From: Antedon bifida
Taxonomy: Eukaryota > Echinodermata > Crinoidea > Comatulida > Antedonidae
NCBI GenBank assembly: GCA_963402885.1
Contig: OY727093.1
Coordinates: forward strand, 31,371,409-31,435,408
Length of the DNA stretch: 64,000 nt
Direction of reading: 5' to 3'
Of this stretch, positions 37,001 to 46,530 are shown one piece after another. The notes under the pieces were generated by a model. It ran no database searches. It was given only the letters and a program-made list of their open reading frames with translations, and was not told the origin of the DNA. Position numbers and translations under genes: made by a program. Within the stretch, counting starts at the first letter, position 1. The number at the start of each line of letters is the position of its first letter.

Positions 37001-37478
37001 CGCAGTCCCCGCTTCGGTCAAAGGTCGATACGTAATTAGATTTACCGTTACGTCACAATATACAGAAGAATCCGACATCGTTAAAGATTGGCAGTTCATA
37101 CGAACCACAGCACGCGAACTCTTGATGGAGAAGAGTATAGAATACATCACTTCTGGAACTAGTGACATCAAAATTGTGATAGAGTCCACGACCACAGAGA
37201 AGCAACAACCAATTATGCCAACAATAGAGTTTTCAAGAGGTCTTTGCATGTCAGATGATTCTGATATTGATTCTGATTTCTCAGAAATGTCAGATATCAT
37301 GGGAGATGACTTCAAAAACCTGGCAGAAGGAAAATGCGGTGAAATGAAACACTTGGGCTTAAGCTTAAGTCCAAAGAAGATTAAAAAGAAGTTTGTTAGC
37401 AAAGGTCGAATGGGGTCAACGGCTCAAGCAAACGGAAACAACTACACTGGTGTTGTCAACATTTGCCACCATTTGTAA
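25092..37478 (+). CDS. HDC: Histidine decarboxylase (histamine synthesis), 13 exons
   Basis: Group II PLP decarboxylase making histamine from histidine. Exons: 25092-25119, 28566-28738, 29383-29496, 30258-30309, 30818-30888, 31238-31381, 31624-31767, 32075-32141, 32598-32760, 35843-35933, 36199-36297, 36504-36605, 36942-37478. They sum to 1785 bases in frame (594 residues). Exon 1 encodes only [14 protein letters not shown] residues, the classic start of the aromatic amino-acid decarboxylase family. Motifs: [38 protein letters not shown] (stacking His ~196), [17 protein letters not shown] (PLP Lys ~307) and [12 protein letters not shown]. The Ser at ~356 equals human HDC Ser354, where DOPA decarboxylase has Gly, so HDC is preferred. 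Residues ~480-594 form a tail beyond the catalytic fold, with an acidic [12 protein letters not shown] patch and a basic PKKIKKKF patch. A Ser-type general aromatic amino-acid decarboxylase is the less likely alternative. Confidence 0.93.
25120..28565 (+). other. HDC intron 1
   Basis: 3.4-kb intron separating the ten-residue first exon from the rest. No gene is supported; open frames near 26313-26569 on both strands lack family features. The only structure noticed is a ~145-bp direct repeat at 28159-28450. Confidence 0.55.
28159..28450. repeat. Tandem pair of ~145-bp units
   Basis: AAAATGATTTCTG(G/T)GAAC and TCTTATTGGTCCGTGTAAAC + AGGTA occur at ~28162 and ~28308. Each is followed by GATATCA..AAGTAAAC(G/A)GTATG and a TTTGTTTATT-like end. 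This is a local duplication. Confidence 0.65.
29535..29820. mobile_element. Degenerate MITE cluster in HDC intron 3
   Basis: CGCAACGCAACAACGTATTG, AATCACAAGTGGGAACC, ACGTTGCGTAGGTTGCGTTA and GTAGTGGGAAGCAAAAAGCTTA are landmarks of the AAGCTTGGTTCCCAC family, in disordered arrangement. A GCGTTATTACGTCAC pair lies at the left. The ~110-residue open frame across it is not a gene. Confidence 0.5.
30421..30534 (+). mobile_element. Palindromic MITE, copy 8, 5'-truncated (orientation A), HDC intron 4
   Basis: Starts inside the family at TCAAACTTTATATATGGACA, has two ATCACTACCATATTT units and an intact right end GTTTGATAGTGTAGACAGAA + CTT. Confidence 0.8.
31822..31957 (+). mobile_element. Palindromic MITE, copy 9 (orientation A), left arm before HDC exon 8
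   Basis: AAGCTCTGTCTACACTATAA after TA, internal GTGCCCATATATAAC and ATCACTACCATATTTAGGC units, right TIR missing. The adjoining 31966-32032 reappears inverted at 32301-32391. Confidence 0.8.
31966..32391. repeat. Inverted duplication bracketing HDC exon 8
   Basis: CAACGTTTTGCCAGTCTTTC + TTATA and GCAAGCAATCTATGCCTTCT + CT on the left (31966-32032) occur as the reverse complement at 32301-32391. The right arm has ~16 extra bases in its middle. HDC exon 8 (32075-32141) is in the loop, and MITE copies 9 and 10, also mutually inverted, extend the arms outward. Confidence 0.85.
32412..32563 (-). mobile_element. Palindromic MITE, copy 10 (orientation B), right arm after HDC exon 8
   Basis: AAGCTCTGTCTACACTATCA after TA at the left and TTTGATAGTGTAGACAGAGC at the right, with two reversed 21-bp units. 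It ends 35 bases before exon 9. Confidence 0.88.
33341..33390. mobile_element. 50-bp minimal palindromic MITE, copy 11, HDC intron 9
   Basis: Only the ends remain: AAGCTCTATCTACTTTTTAT joined to CAAACTAGTTTGATAGTGTA + GACAGAGCTT, after a TA. The whole internal region is gone. Confidence 0.8.
34184..34333 (-). mobile_element. Palindromic MITE, copy 12 (orientation B), HDC intron 9
   Basis: CGCTCTGTCTACACTATCAA left end and TTTGATAGTGTAGACAGAGC + TT right end, with two reversed 21-bp units. Confidence 0.87.
34700..35115. repeat. 30-bp minisatellite with two unit types
   Basis: About seven units of type TTGTTCTTTTATCGTCGTCC + AGTGCACGGG are followed by about five of type TTGTTCTATTTTATTGTCGC + CCAGTGCACA, with hybrid units at both ends. 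A 30-base period keeps all frames open, which explains the repetitive ~140-residue frames on both strands. Confidence 0.92.
35648..35761. repeat. 16-bp tandem repeat, seven copies
   Basis: TCTATTCATTAATCCA repeated seven times almost without change, about 80 bases before HDC exon 10. Confidence 0.93.
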
Positions 37479-37842
37479 AAAATACATTAATGGTGTTGTG
37501 AGCATGCGTAGATCGATTTCAGTAACTTTATGGTGCGCATTCTACGTTTCAGTAATTTGTGTATTTCTAAATAGTTGTGGTCCTATTTGTTCTATTAACA
37601 TATTAAATAATAACAAAATAAGATATTTATTTCAATAACAAAACGATGCAATATACTACAATACCTGTATCTAAAATAATTGTATTCTATGTATGGTAGC
37701 GTATGTTTGTACTTGTTCTAGGTCTACTAGGAAAATGTTCTAAATAAGTACAAAATGAAACTCCATTTTAGTTTGGAAATGCATTTTTGTACTCAATACG
37801 TATTTATCGTAGAGTTTCATTAGATATTATATTATGTTGCTT

Positions 37843-37931
37843 AGGCTTGATTCCCACTGACGTAATCGCCCACAATGCAAGCCATTCATGACTCACTTGC
37901 GTTGTTGCGTTGCGTAGTGGGAAACGAGCTT
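37843..37931. mobile_element. Shortened AAGCTTGGTTCCCAC-family MITE
   Basis: AGGCTTGATTCCCACTGACG at left, TTGCGTTGCGTAGTGGGAAA + CGAGCTT at right: both termini but only ~50 internal bases. Confidence 0.65.
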
Positions 37932-38140
37932 TACGTAACGGTAATTTACTTACAGCATTGCGCGTCACGGTGCCTTTACTTAACAAGCTGGTTCTACAAG
38001 ACTATTGGCTGCATAATTAATTAATTAATAATCCATCGTTATCTTTTCTTTCAACGACAAATTGAATATCAAATTTGAAGCAATTATTAATTATATTTAT
38101 ACAAACTTTTTTGTAATTTACAAGTGCCATTTAACCTAAC

Positions 38141-38193
38141 ATACGTAATTTCATACGTAATTTCATACGTAATTGCATACGTAATTGCATATT
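38141..38193. repeat. Short tandem repeat, CATACGTAATT(T/G) units
   Basis: Four to five units of 12-13 bases (ACATACGTAATTTCATACGT...), ending at CATATTAAAT. Confidence 0.75.
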
Positions 38194-38412
38194 AAATAAT
38201 ATACCGCAACGAAACGCACAACCCAACAACAGCATCGCTTATGAGATAATATGTTGATGATAAATTACCTCTTATTTAGTGACAAACAAGATCGTTTGTG
38301 ATCGTCACAATAACGTATTCGTATATAGCCCATACGAAAAAAAGACTTCAGTTCATCTGCGTTTACATGGTGTCTTTTGACCTACTCCGTCACTGCAACA
38401 TAATATCGCTAA

Positions 38413-38572
38413 ACTTTGTTCCCACTTGTTGGACGCAACAAAGCAACGTAGGCGCAACTCTAGTAATTTGACCATGGATGGTCCACTGACACTTGTGATT
38501 GGTCAACTCACATGAGTTGCGCGTACGTACGCCGTTACGTAAGTTGCGTTGCGTCCACGTGGCAACCAGGCT
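38413..38572. mobile_element. AAGCTTGGTTCCCAC-family MITE, both ends and TAA duplication
   Basis: Left ACTTTGTTCCCACTTG and right GTCCACGTGGCAACCAGGCT are inverted, with GACGCAACAAAGCAACGT and TTGCGTTGC arms and ATTTGACCAT / TGATTGGTCAA centres. TAA flanks both sides (38410-38412, 38573-38575), suggesting a PIF/Harbinger-type 3-bp target duplication. Confidence 0.75.
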
Positions 38573-39193
38573 TAACCAATGAATTTAGCAGAATTTTTTT
38601 AGTGTTTTATATTTCATATTTTATTGAACTGAAATTTAAAATAAATATTTGTACACATTTATGATTGAATGATTTTAGAGTAATAGCAACTAGAATGTGA
38701 TTGAAGTGTTTTGGATTAAATAATGTTTTTTCTACCTACTTTGTCGATTAAATACGTCTAGTATCGATGATTTATAATTAAACATAAATAGATAGATAAA
38801 TAAATAAGTTATTTAAGAACATTTAAAACATGTTGTATGAAAAGAATGTCAAGATTTAAATAAATATAAATCATTTCTGGCTCTTAACAAACTTAATCTC
38901 TTCAGGCCCGGCGTCTAATTTGATTTTCATACTTTGCAAAACTGAGTTGTGATAACGTTACGAGAAGAGATAAGCTCCATTACATTGTTATCCTAATCAG
39001 AATTAATACGAAAATGTCTGCAATAAACCAGTATTTTAAACTCGTTCATGTGAAAACTTTTTATTTATTTTAAAGTCAAAATGTAGGATTACTAAATCTA
39101 AATTTGTAATGATAGCAACTATACTATACAAATATTGTCATACGTTGAGATACACATCACTAAGATTCGGGTGTTACTATAACAATAATGCTA

Positions 39194-40594
39194 TTATTTT
39201 CCTTTACAGAAATTGATTTCCTGGTGCCACCCATCAACTATAAATTTCACCCTATTCTCGTCGAGCTCACGTCCAACATAAAATGTAAAATATTTTTGAA
39301 TTTCACAAATCTTATGCCATATATTTTCTCCTTGTAATTTTACGATATAACCTTTACTGTGAACATTGGTGATGTTCAGTTTTTTTAGTATAAGTCCCAC
39401 GTAAGCATCTTCCCATGGCAGGAAGCGTACAAATGGTGACGTGTATAACACCTTAGTTGTGACGTCAGTAGACATAAGATATGACGGACCGACAACATAA
39501 GGAGCAAAAGTTGCTTCTGGGTAATCTTCTTCTGAAATAAACCACTTGGAATATTTCTTTCTACTTGGTTGTAAAGATGACTGAACATGGCCCTCTACGA
39601 ACCCGGTCGCCGGAGACGCAATTAAGTGAGGAACCAGTGAAAGGTAGTTGACAATAATATCACTATCGACTTTCAGCACGAACGTTGCTTCTGGACAAAA
39701 GTCTCGCACCCACTGGAAACCTAGTAAAGTCTTTAAAGTTAGATTCTTATATGTATCTAGGAAGTTTCCTTGCACGATATCTCCAAATTTCTCCGATTCC
39801 CTTTGAGTGCGCCGCTGCAGAACTTTATTTTCTGTTTTTCCGAGTAGAAAGATATGTTGAATACGTTTATTTTCAACAACATTTGCTTTCCCCCAATATT
39901 GTCGAACAATTCGTCGGTACCTTTCTTCCGTATGTTGGTTAAAAATCATTGTTAAAATAAAAACTTTCTGATCGCCATTACATGCATATTTATTAGGTAT
40001 AATATAAGATGTGTTGAAATCATTGACTTCATGAGATGCATACATCGGTTTCGTCTTAGTTATTTTTATTTTGTTATTTTTTCGTCTTATGACGTATACA
40101 TCACGTGGTACACCTGGTTCATTTGATCTGATTTTGACAATTGAATCTTCTTTTAAACCTTTAGCAGTTTCTTTTAGTAATCGTTCGATACGTTCTGCAG
40201 CGTCCTCTGCCGTTTGGTTGGATTTTATCTGACCTGCTTTAATGATAAAAATCGGATCTTCATTTTCGTGAACTTCGTGTTCTTTTTCGTCAGTTAAATC
40301 GACGCCATTTTGACGGTTTTCAATTTCTTCAAATCTGTCAAAGTGAGGTTTCCATTGTTTTAGCATTCTATCCACGTCTTCAACATTATCTTCAATTCGA
40401 TGTGCACTTGTGATTGCAGATACAGATGCAGGTTGCCATGTGCCAAATGTCAAAGTGTCAATTTTGCCGTTTCTACGGAAGAAATTACGTCTTTCTGTTT
40501 TCGGTTCTTGTAATCGCGTTACGAATGTTATACATATCGTTAATATGATTATCAAAATTATATACTTTAAATTTTTTAACAGTTTTCTTTTCAT
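39194..40594 (-). CDS. Beta-1,3-galactosyltransferase-like GT31 enzyme A
   Basis: Single coding exon, 466 residues. It is a type II Golgi membrane protein: basic start, one membrane segment at ~11-26, a ~180-residue stem, then the GT31 catalytic domain. Visible motifs: VFILTMIFNQH (~211-221), YRRIVRQYWG (the family RxxxRxTWG site, ~226-235), QHIFLLG, FGDIVQGNFLDTYKNLTLKT, DSD metal/UDP-sugar site at 310-312, PSYLMSTDV and PWEDAYVG at 393-400 (family EDVYVG). It should transfer galactose or N-acetylglucosamine to a glycan; acceptor and donor cannot be told from sequence. A CAG acceptor at 40625-40627 (minus strand), 30 bases before the ATG, suggests a 5' non-coding exon. It is the most diverged of three tandem paralogues. 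Confidence 0.85.
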   Translation of the reverse strand: MKRKLLKNLKYIILIIILTICITFVTRLQEPKTERRNFFRRNGKIDTLTFGTWQPASVSAITSAHRIEDNVEDVDRMLKQWKPHFDRFEEIENRQNGVDLTDEKEHEVHENEDPIFIIKAGQIKSNQTAEDAAERIERLLKETAKGLKEDSIVKIRSNEPGVPRDVYVIRRKNNKIKITKTKPMYASHEVNDFNTSYIIPNKYACNGDQKVFILTMIFNQHTEERYRRIVRQYWGKANVVENKRIQHIFLLGKTENKVLQRRTQRESEKFGDIVQGNFLDTYKNLTLKTLLGFQWVRDFCPEATFVLKVDSDIIVNYLSLVPHLIASPATGFVEGHVQSSLQPSRKKYSKWFISEEDYPEATFAPYVVGPSYLMSTDVTTKVLYTSPFVRFLPWEDAYVGLILKKLNITNVHSKGYIVKLQGENIWHKICEIQKYFTFYVGRELDENRVKFIVDGWHQEINFCKGK

Positions 40595-40864
40595 AATGAT
40601 GGCTAAAGAATCAGATTACTGAACCTGTATAAAGAAAAATAAACACGATTAGTATGATTTTTGATTTGTCAAAATACTATAGGTGTATTCGCAGGAGAGG
40701 AGGAGGAGGTTTGCTGTAGGTTTATTCTTCGCAGGAGAGAAGGAGGTGTGTTGGTGTGGTCTTCTCTGGACAAACTATAGAACTAAACCCCCGACTAAAC
40801 CGCGAGAGTCGGAGTGATACGATCCCCAGATGTTATGCTTGATTGATCACACCACGAAGGCCTA

Positions 40865-41029
40865 AAGCTCTGTCTACACTATAAGACTTTATGTGACAAA
40901 AAATGTGATGTGCACAAATATGGACAGGATGATGTCATATCACTACTATATTTGGGTATATCACTAACATATTTGGGCACATAATCACACCTTTTTTGTC
41001 AAACTAATTTGATAGTGTAGACAGAGCTT
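40865..41029 (+). mobile_element. Palindromic MITE, copy 13, intact with TA flanks (orientation A)
   Basis: AAGCTCTGTCTACACTATAA ... TTTGATAGTGTAGACAGAGC + TT, flanked by TA at 40863-40864 and 41030-41031. Two 21-bp units. Lies ~270 bp upstream of GT31 gene A, probably in its 5' intron. Confidence 0.88.
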
Positions 41030-41556
41030 TATATAATAACATGAATGGTGTACTAATGATGTACATTGCCGATCTATGAGGTAGTTTACAATCAATGTTG
41101 TTCATCAGAAAATGGTGTGTGTAGAAAATCTAATCTATATGAAATCATTAAAACGAGTTTATGATTACTAATAATTAAAAAAACTACTTACAAAATCAAG
41201 TCGTAACGTGATGTATCATTTCTCAGCGCACTAAAACCGTCCTATGAAACTCGCCACTCCATTAATAGGATAACTAGAATACAACTTATTGATTAGGGTA
41301 CTCGATTGAGTATGGCGGACACGTTACCAAACAATTATAGGTGTAATACCCTTTTGTAAATCTGAATTCTCTAGTATTTTTTTAATTATTGCACAAAATC
41401 GATCAATTGTCTTTCCCCATGACTGCGCATGGATTGTACCCCAATGGTTGAATACTGCATTTTTGGAGCAAACAAAATAATGCAGAACATTGTAACTTAA
41501 ACGTAAACATAGGCTAAACGTAATTTATTTTCTCAAATTGTTTTTTTTTTCGCTGC

Positions 41557-44193
41557 GTCGACTAGTGAGAACCAAGCTTTAGCTGTCGACTAGTGAGAAC
41601 CAAGCTTTAGCTGTCGACTAGTGAGAACCAAGCTTTAGCTGTAGACTAGTGAGAACCAAGCTTTAGCTGTCGACTAGTGAGAACCAAGCTTTAGCTGTCG
41701 ACTAGTGAGAACCAATATTTAGCTGTAGACTAGTGAGAACCAAGCTTTAGCTATAGACTAGTGAGAACCAAGCTTTAGCTGTCGACTAGTGAGAACCAAG
41801 CTTTAGCTGTCGACTAGTGGGAACCAAGCTTTAGCTGTAGACTAGTGAGAACCAAGCTTTAGCTGTAGACTAGTGAGAACCAAGCTTTAGCTGTCGACTA
41901 GTGGGAACCAAGCTTTGGCTGTCGACTAGTAGGAACTAATATTTAGCTGTCGACTAGTGGGAACAAAGCTTTAGGTGTAGACTAGTGAGAACCAATATTT
42001 AGCTGTCGACTAGTGGGAACCAAACTTTAGCTGTCGACTAGTGGGAACCAAACTTTGGCTGTCGACTAGTGGGAACCAAACTTTGGCTGTCGACTAGTGG
42101 GAACCAAGCTTTAGCTGTAGACTAGTGGGAACCAAGCTTTGGCTGTCGACTAGTGAGAACCAAGCTTTAGCTATAGACTAGTGGGAACCAAGCTTTAGCT
42201 GTCGACTAGTGGGAACAAAGCTTTAGTTGTCGACTAGTGGGAACCAAGCTTTGGCTGTCGACTAGTGTGAACCAAGCTTTGGCTGTAGACTAGTGAGAAC
42301 CAAGCTTTGGCTGTCAACTAGTGGGAACAAAGCTTTAGCTGTAGACTAGTGAGAACCAAGCTTTGGCTGTAGACTAGTGAGAACCAAGCTTTAGCTGTAG
42401 ACTAGTGAGAACCAAGCTTTAGCTATAGACTAGTGAGAACCAAGCTTTGGCTGTAGACTAGTGAGAACCAAGCTTTAGCTGTAGACTAGTGAGAACCAAG
42501 CTTTGGCTGTAGACTAGTGAGAACCAAGCTTTAGTTGTAGACTAGTGAGAACCAAGCTTTGGCTGTCAACTAGTGGGAACCAAGCTTTAGCTGTAGACTA
42601 GTGAGAACCAAGCTTTGGCTGTCAACTAGTGGGAACCAAGCTTTAGCTGTCGACTAGTGAGAACCAAGCTTTAGCTGTAGACTAGTGAGAACCAAGCTTT
42701 AGCTGTAGACTAGTGAGAACCAAGCTTTGGCTGTAGACTAGTGAGAACCAAGCTTTAGCTGTAGACTAGTGAGAACCAAGCTTTAGCTATAGACTAGTGA
42801 GAACCAAGCTTTGGCTGTCAACTAGTGGGAACAAAGCTTTAGCTGTAGACTAGTGAGAACCAAGCTTTGGCTGTAGACTAGTGAGAACCAAGCTTTAGCT
42901 GTAGACTAGTGAGAACCAAGCTTTAGCTGTAGACTAGTGAGAACCAAGCTTTAGCTGTAGACTAGTGAGAACCAAGCTTTGGCTGTCAACTAGTGGGAAC
43001 AAAGCTTTAGCTGTAGACTAGTGAGAACCAAGCTTTAGCTGTAGACTAGTGAGAACCAAGCTTTAGCTATAGACTAGTGAGAACCAAGCTTTGGCTGTCA
43101 ACTAGTGGGAACAAAGCTTTAGCTGTAGACTAGTGAGAACCAAGCTTTGGCTGTAGACTAGTGAGAACCAAGCTTTGGCTGTAGACTAGTGAGAACCAAG
43201 CTTTAGCTGTCAACTAGTGGGAACAAAGCTTTAGCTGTAGACTAGTGAGAACCAAGCTTTGGCTGTAGACTAGTGAGAACCAAGCTTTGGCTGTAGACTA
43301 GTGAGAACCAAGCTTTAGCTGTCAACTAGTGAGAACCAAGCTTTGGCTGTCGACTAGTGGGAACCAAGCTTTAGCTGTAGACTAGTGAGAACCAAGCTTT
43401 AGCTGTAGACTAGTGAGAACCAAGCTTTGGCTGTCAACTAGTGGGAACAAAGCTTTAGCTGTAGACTAGTGAGAACCAAGCTTTGGCTGTAGACTAGTGA
43501 GAACCAAGCTTTGGCTGTAGACTAGTGAGAACCAAGCTTTAGCTATAGACTAGTGAGAACCAAGCTTTAGCTGTAGACTAGTGAGAACCAAGCTTTAGCT
43601 GTAGACTAGTGAGAACCAATATTTAGCTGTAGACTAGTGAGAACCAAGCTTTGGCTATAGACTAGTGAGAACCAAGCTTTAGCTGTAGACTAGTGAGAAC
43701 CAAGCTTTGGCTGTCAACTAGTGGGAACAAAGCTTTGGCTGTAGACTAGTGAGAACCAAGCTTTAGCTATAGACTAGTGGGAACCAAGCTTTGGCTGTCA
43801 ACTAGTGGGAACAAAGCTTTAGCTGTAGACTAGTGAGAACCAAGCTTTGGCTGTAGACTAGTGAGAACCAAGCTTTAGCTGTAGACTAGTGAGAACCAAG
43901 CTTTAGCTATAGACTAGTGAGAACCAAGCTTTAGCTGTAGACTAGTGAGAACCAAGCTTTGGCTATAGACTAGTGAGAACCAAGCTTTAGCTGTAGACTA
44001 GTGAGAACCAAGCTTTAGCTGTCGATTAGTGTGGGAACCAAGCTTTAGCTGTCGATTAGTGTGGGAACCAAGCTTTAGCTGTCGATTAGTGTGGGAACCA
44101 AGCTTTGGCTGTCGACTAGTGGACACCAAGCTTTAGCTGTTTTCGCTGCGTTCTAGTGGTAACCAATCTTTAGCTTTCGACTAGTGGGAAGCT
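41557..44193. repeat. 28-bp satellite, ~94 units, derived from a MITE end
   Basis: Monomer GTCGACTAGTGAGAACCAAG + CTTTAGCT. Variants are GTAGAC/GTCAAC/GTCGAC, GAGAACC/GGGAACC/GGGAACA and TTAGC/TTGGC. The array runs 2.6 kb with almost no length change, except three 30-bp units (GTCGATTAGTGTGGGAACCA...) near 44020-44110. The variant with CAACTAGTGGGAACAAAG recurs at spacings that are multiples of 28 (for example 112, 112, 224, 280), hinting at higher-order amplification. Read in reverse, the monomer is AAGCTTGGTT(C/T)(C/T)CACTAGT, the terminus of the AAGCTTGGTTCCCAC MITE family. The left edge is TTCGCTGCGTCGACTAG, like the inner TIR of those MITEs. Confidence 0.95.
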
Positions 44194-45198
44194 TATTAAA
44201 TATACGGATAATATATTTAAATATATTTAATGTAGAATAAAATGATTTTTAAATTGCAATTGTTGAACAATCATATTGCCATTTTCCCAGATGTCAGTGT
44301 TTTTATTATCTTAGCCCTTTGTAATAACATTTCTATTATCATTGACGCCGCATTGATTAACACAACAATCCTTGTTCACAAGCCTTTTATTGATTTCGTT
44401 TAGTTTTCATAATACAAATAAACTTTAGTAAATCAAAGTAGGCAAAACATGCACATACAATCTGTATAATGTATGTTTTGGTTTTATTTTATTGTGGACT
44501 TTTCGATTTAATGTGAACATTCTTATTTGTGTTCCTAAAAGTCTTTTATTTCAAAATAGATAGATACAATACTTGCAGTTTTTAAGTAGTATTCATTTTA
44601 TAAATATAATGCTAATTTTATTTAATTATTTATCTGGTAATTTCTATTCGATTTCAGTGAATTTCTCTCCGTATAAATTATTATCTCCCTAAAATAAAAA
44701 TGGAATAATCCCAAACGCAAATGTTTAACGTAAAGGTTTATCAATTTAGAGGGCGCAATTATATTAGTACCGAAGGTAATAGAATTGTAATGACCTTGAA
44801 TTAGCATGTGACAACTCATATGTCGTATTCTATTTTTGGAACTTTCTTTATCAACATAAAGATTCGTTGAGTACTTTTTGTAAATTATTCGAATAGAAAA
44901 CGTTAACAACGCAAGCTTTTTCGTTAAGATCAATCTCAACGCTCAAAATACTCCGTTAAATACCGTAAGTACGGTATAGCCTACTAAACGGAAAAACTAT
45001 ACTCTATACTGTAAAACTCCGAATACGACACTTATCACCATCAATATAAAGTTACTATGATAAGAAAAACTTTTAAAAAAAGTATTTAATAATATACAGT
45101 AAAATGCATTAAATCCACTAAAATGATTGTGTTGGAAGAGAAAATCTATGGTATTATTAGGCATAATAGGATCACCATGTTGTTGAATAAACACAATA

Positions 45199-46530
45199 TT
45201 AATGTAAGTAACTGCAGAAGTTCTCTTTCATGCGCCACGCACTAACAATAGATTTTATGCGTGCGTCACTAATCCTACGTTCTACGAGAAATGTAAAATG
45301 CTTTCGTATTTCACATATACGACTCATTACACCTATATTCTCTATACTGTACATATAGCTGTTACTGTGTTTTATTTCTATCTTTAACTTATACAGTATT
45401 AGCCCCACGTAAACGTCTTCCCATGGCATAAACCGAACAAATGGCGCTGTCTGTAAAATGTTTGTGCTGACGTCAGACGACATGAGGTATGACGGTCCTG
45501 CGGCGTACGGCGCGTAGGTTGGCTCTGGGTATAGTTCTTCAGGTGTGTACCAACGTCTGTACTTGTTCCGGACTGGTTGCGCAGACGTTTGATGCCCTTC
45601 GACGAACGAAGTGGTCGGAGATTCAACGAGATGAGTTATCAACGTACGGTAGTTGACGAGTATATCACTATCGATCTTCAACACAAATGTTGTATTTTGA
45701 CAGAAATCTCGAATCCACTGAAATCCGAACAAAGTTTTTAAAGTTAAATTGAGATACGAATCTTCAAAATTTCCTTGCACAATATCTCCAAATATTTGCG
45801 ATTCCTTTTCAGTTTCCGTTTGACGAGTTTCATTTCTTATTTTTCCCAGAAGAAAAATATGCTGAATTCGTTTACCATTCACAACTTTATCTTGTCCCCA
45901 ATATTCACGAAGAACACGCCGCCATTTTGTCTCTTTGTGTTGAATTAAGACCATTGTTAAAATGAATACTTTATCGCCATTACAAGCATTTTTGTTTGCT
46001 ATAATATAAGACACGTTGTAATTATTAACTGGCTTGTTTGAGTATAATGGGATTGTCTTAGTAATTTTGACTCCTTTACCAACGCGCCGTATTATGTAGA
46101 TATTGTTTTTACTCCTTTTAATTATAACACCGCTTTCTTTTAAGTGTTCCACTTCTTGAAGTATATTGTCAAATACTTCAAATGTTTCATTTTCTGTGAT
46201 TTGTTTATTGTTGAAATTTAGACTGCTTCGCTTGATGTTGGTGTTTTTTTCTACTTTAACATTTTCAAGTTCGTTTCTTTCTAATTGTAGTCCTACTTCC
46301 CTCACAACATCTTTATGAATTTTAAACGTGGAAACATTAGACGCTGCAATTTCTGAACTGTTAGCATTATCCATGCTAAATTTTCCACCACTCCAGTCAA
46401 CGTTCTTTTTGAATAAATGTTTCTCGTTCAGCCTCAGTAACTCTGTTATAGTCCATGTTAATATTACTAGCAAAACAATGTATTTTGAGTGTCGAAACAA
46501 CTTTCTCATTTTGGATTTACGTTTTAACAC
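45199..46530 (-). CDS. Beta-1,3-galactosyltransferase-like GT31 enzyme B
   Basis: Single coding exon, 443 residues, type II membrane protein (segment ~15-31), stem to ~185, then the catalytic domain. Motifs: VFILTMVLIQHK (~188-199), KWRRVLREYWGQ (~202-213), RIQHIFLLGK, FGDIVQGNFEDSYLNLTLKT, IDSDILVNY with DSD at 287-289, SYLMSSDVS, PWEDVYVG (EDVYVG 371-376). The model starts at 46530, but Met8 (46509) aligns exactly with the start of paralogue C (MRK..R.SKY) and may be the true start. A minus-strand CAG acceptor at 46554-46556 indicates an upstream non-coding exon, as in the other two copies. Donor and acceptor specificity are unknown. Confidence 0.87.
   Translation of the reverse strand: MLKRKSKMRKLFRHSKYIVLLVILTWTITELLRLNEKHLFKKNVDWSGGKFSMDNANSSEIAASNVSTFKIHKDVVREVGLQLERNELENVKVEKNTNIKRSSLNFNNKQITENETFEVFDNILQEVEHLKESGVIIKRSKNNIYIIRRVGKGVKITKTIPLYSNKPVNNYNVSYIIANKNACNGDKVFILTMVLIQHKETKWRRVLREYWGQDKVVNGKRIQHIFLLGKIRNETRQTETEKESQIFGDIVQGNFEDSYLNLTLKTLFGFQWIRDFCQNTTFVLKIDSDILVNYRTLITHLVESPTTSFVEGHQTSAQPVRNKYRRWYTPEELYPEPTYAPYAAGPSYLMSSDVSTNILQTAPFVRFMPWEDVYVGLILYKLKIEIKHSNSYMYSIENIGVMSRICEIRKHFTFLVERRISDARIKSIVSAWRMKENFCSYLH

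Larger units (their letters stand above)
37479..39193. other. Intergenic region between HDC and the first GT31 gene
   Basis: The genes converge here (HDC plus, GT31 minus). Contents: MITEs at 37843-37931 and 38413-38572, a short CATACGTAATT array at 38141-38193, and on the minus strand overlapping AATAAA motifs near 39060-39068 that suit the GT31 3' end. No gene is supported. Confidence 0.6.
40595..45198. other. Region between GT31 genes A and B
   Basis: Holds the presumed 5' exon and promoter of gene A, a MITE (40865-41029) and the 2.6-kb satellite (41557-44193). About 44194-45198 has no recognised gene. A fragment near 44697-44756 (TGGAATAATCCCAA.CGCAA ... TAGAGGGCGCAA) recurs near 51549-51600. 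Confidence 0.6.

Noticed and set aside
36926..37402. 158-residue minus-strand frame
   Set aside because: Antisense to HDC exon 13, whose sense protein matches the family.
41557..44193. CRISPR-like array
   Set aside because: 28-bp units are contiguous with no unique spacers, in an animal genome; it is a satellite.
44622..45194. Two minus-strand frames downstream of GT31 gene B
   Set aside because: They follow the GT31 stop codon, share nothing with the enzymes and have AT-rich composition.
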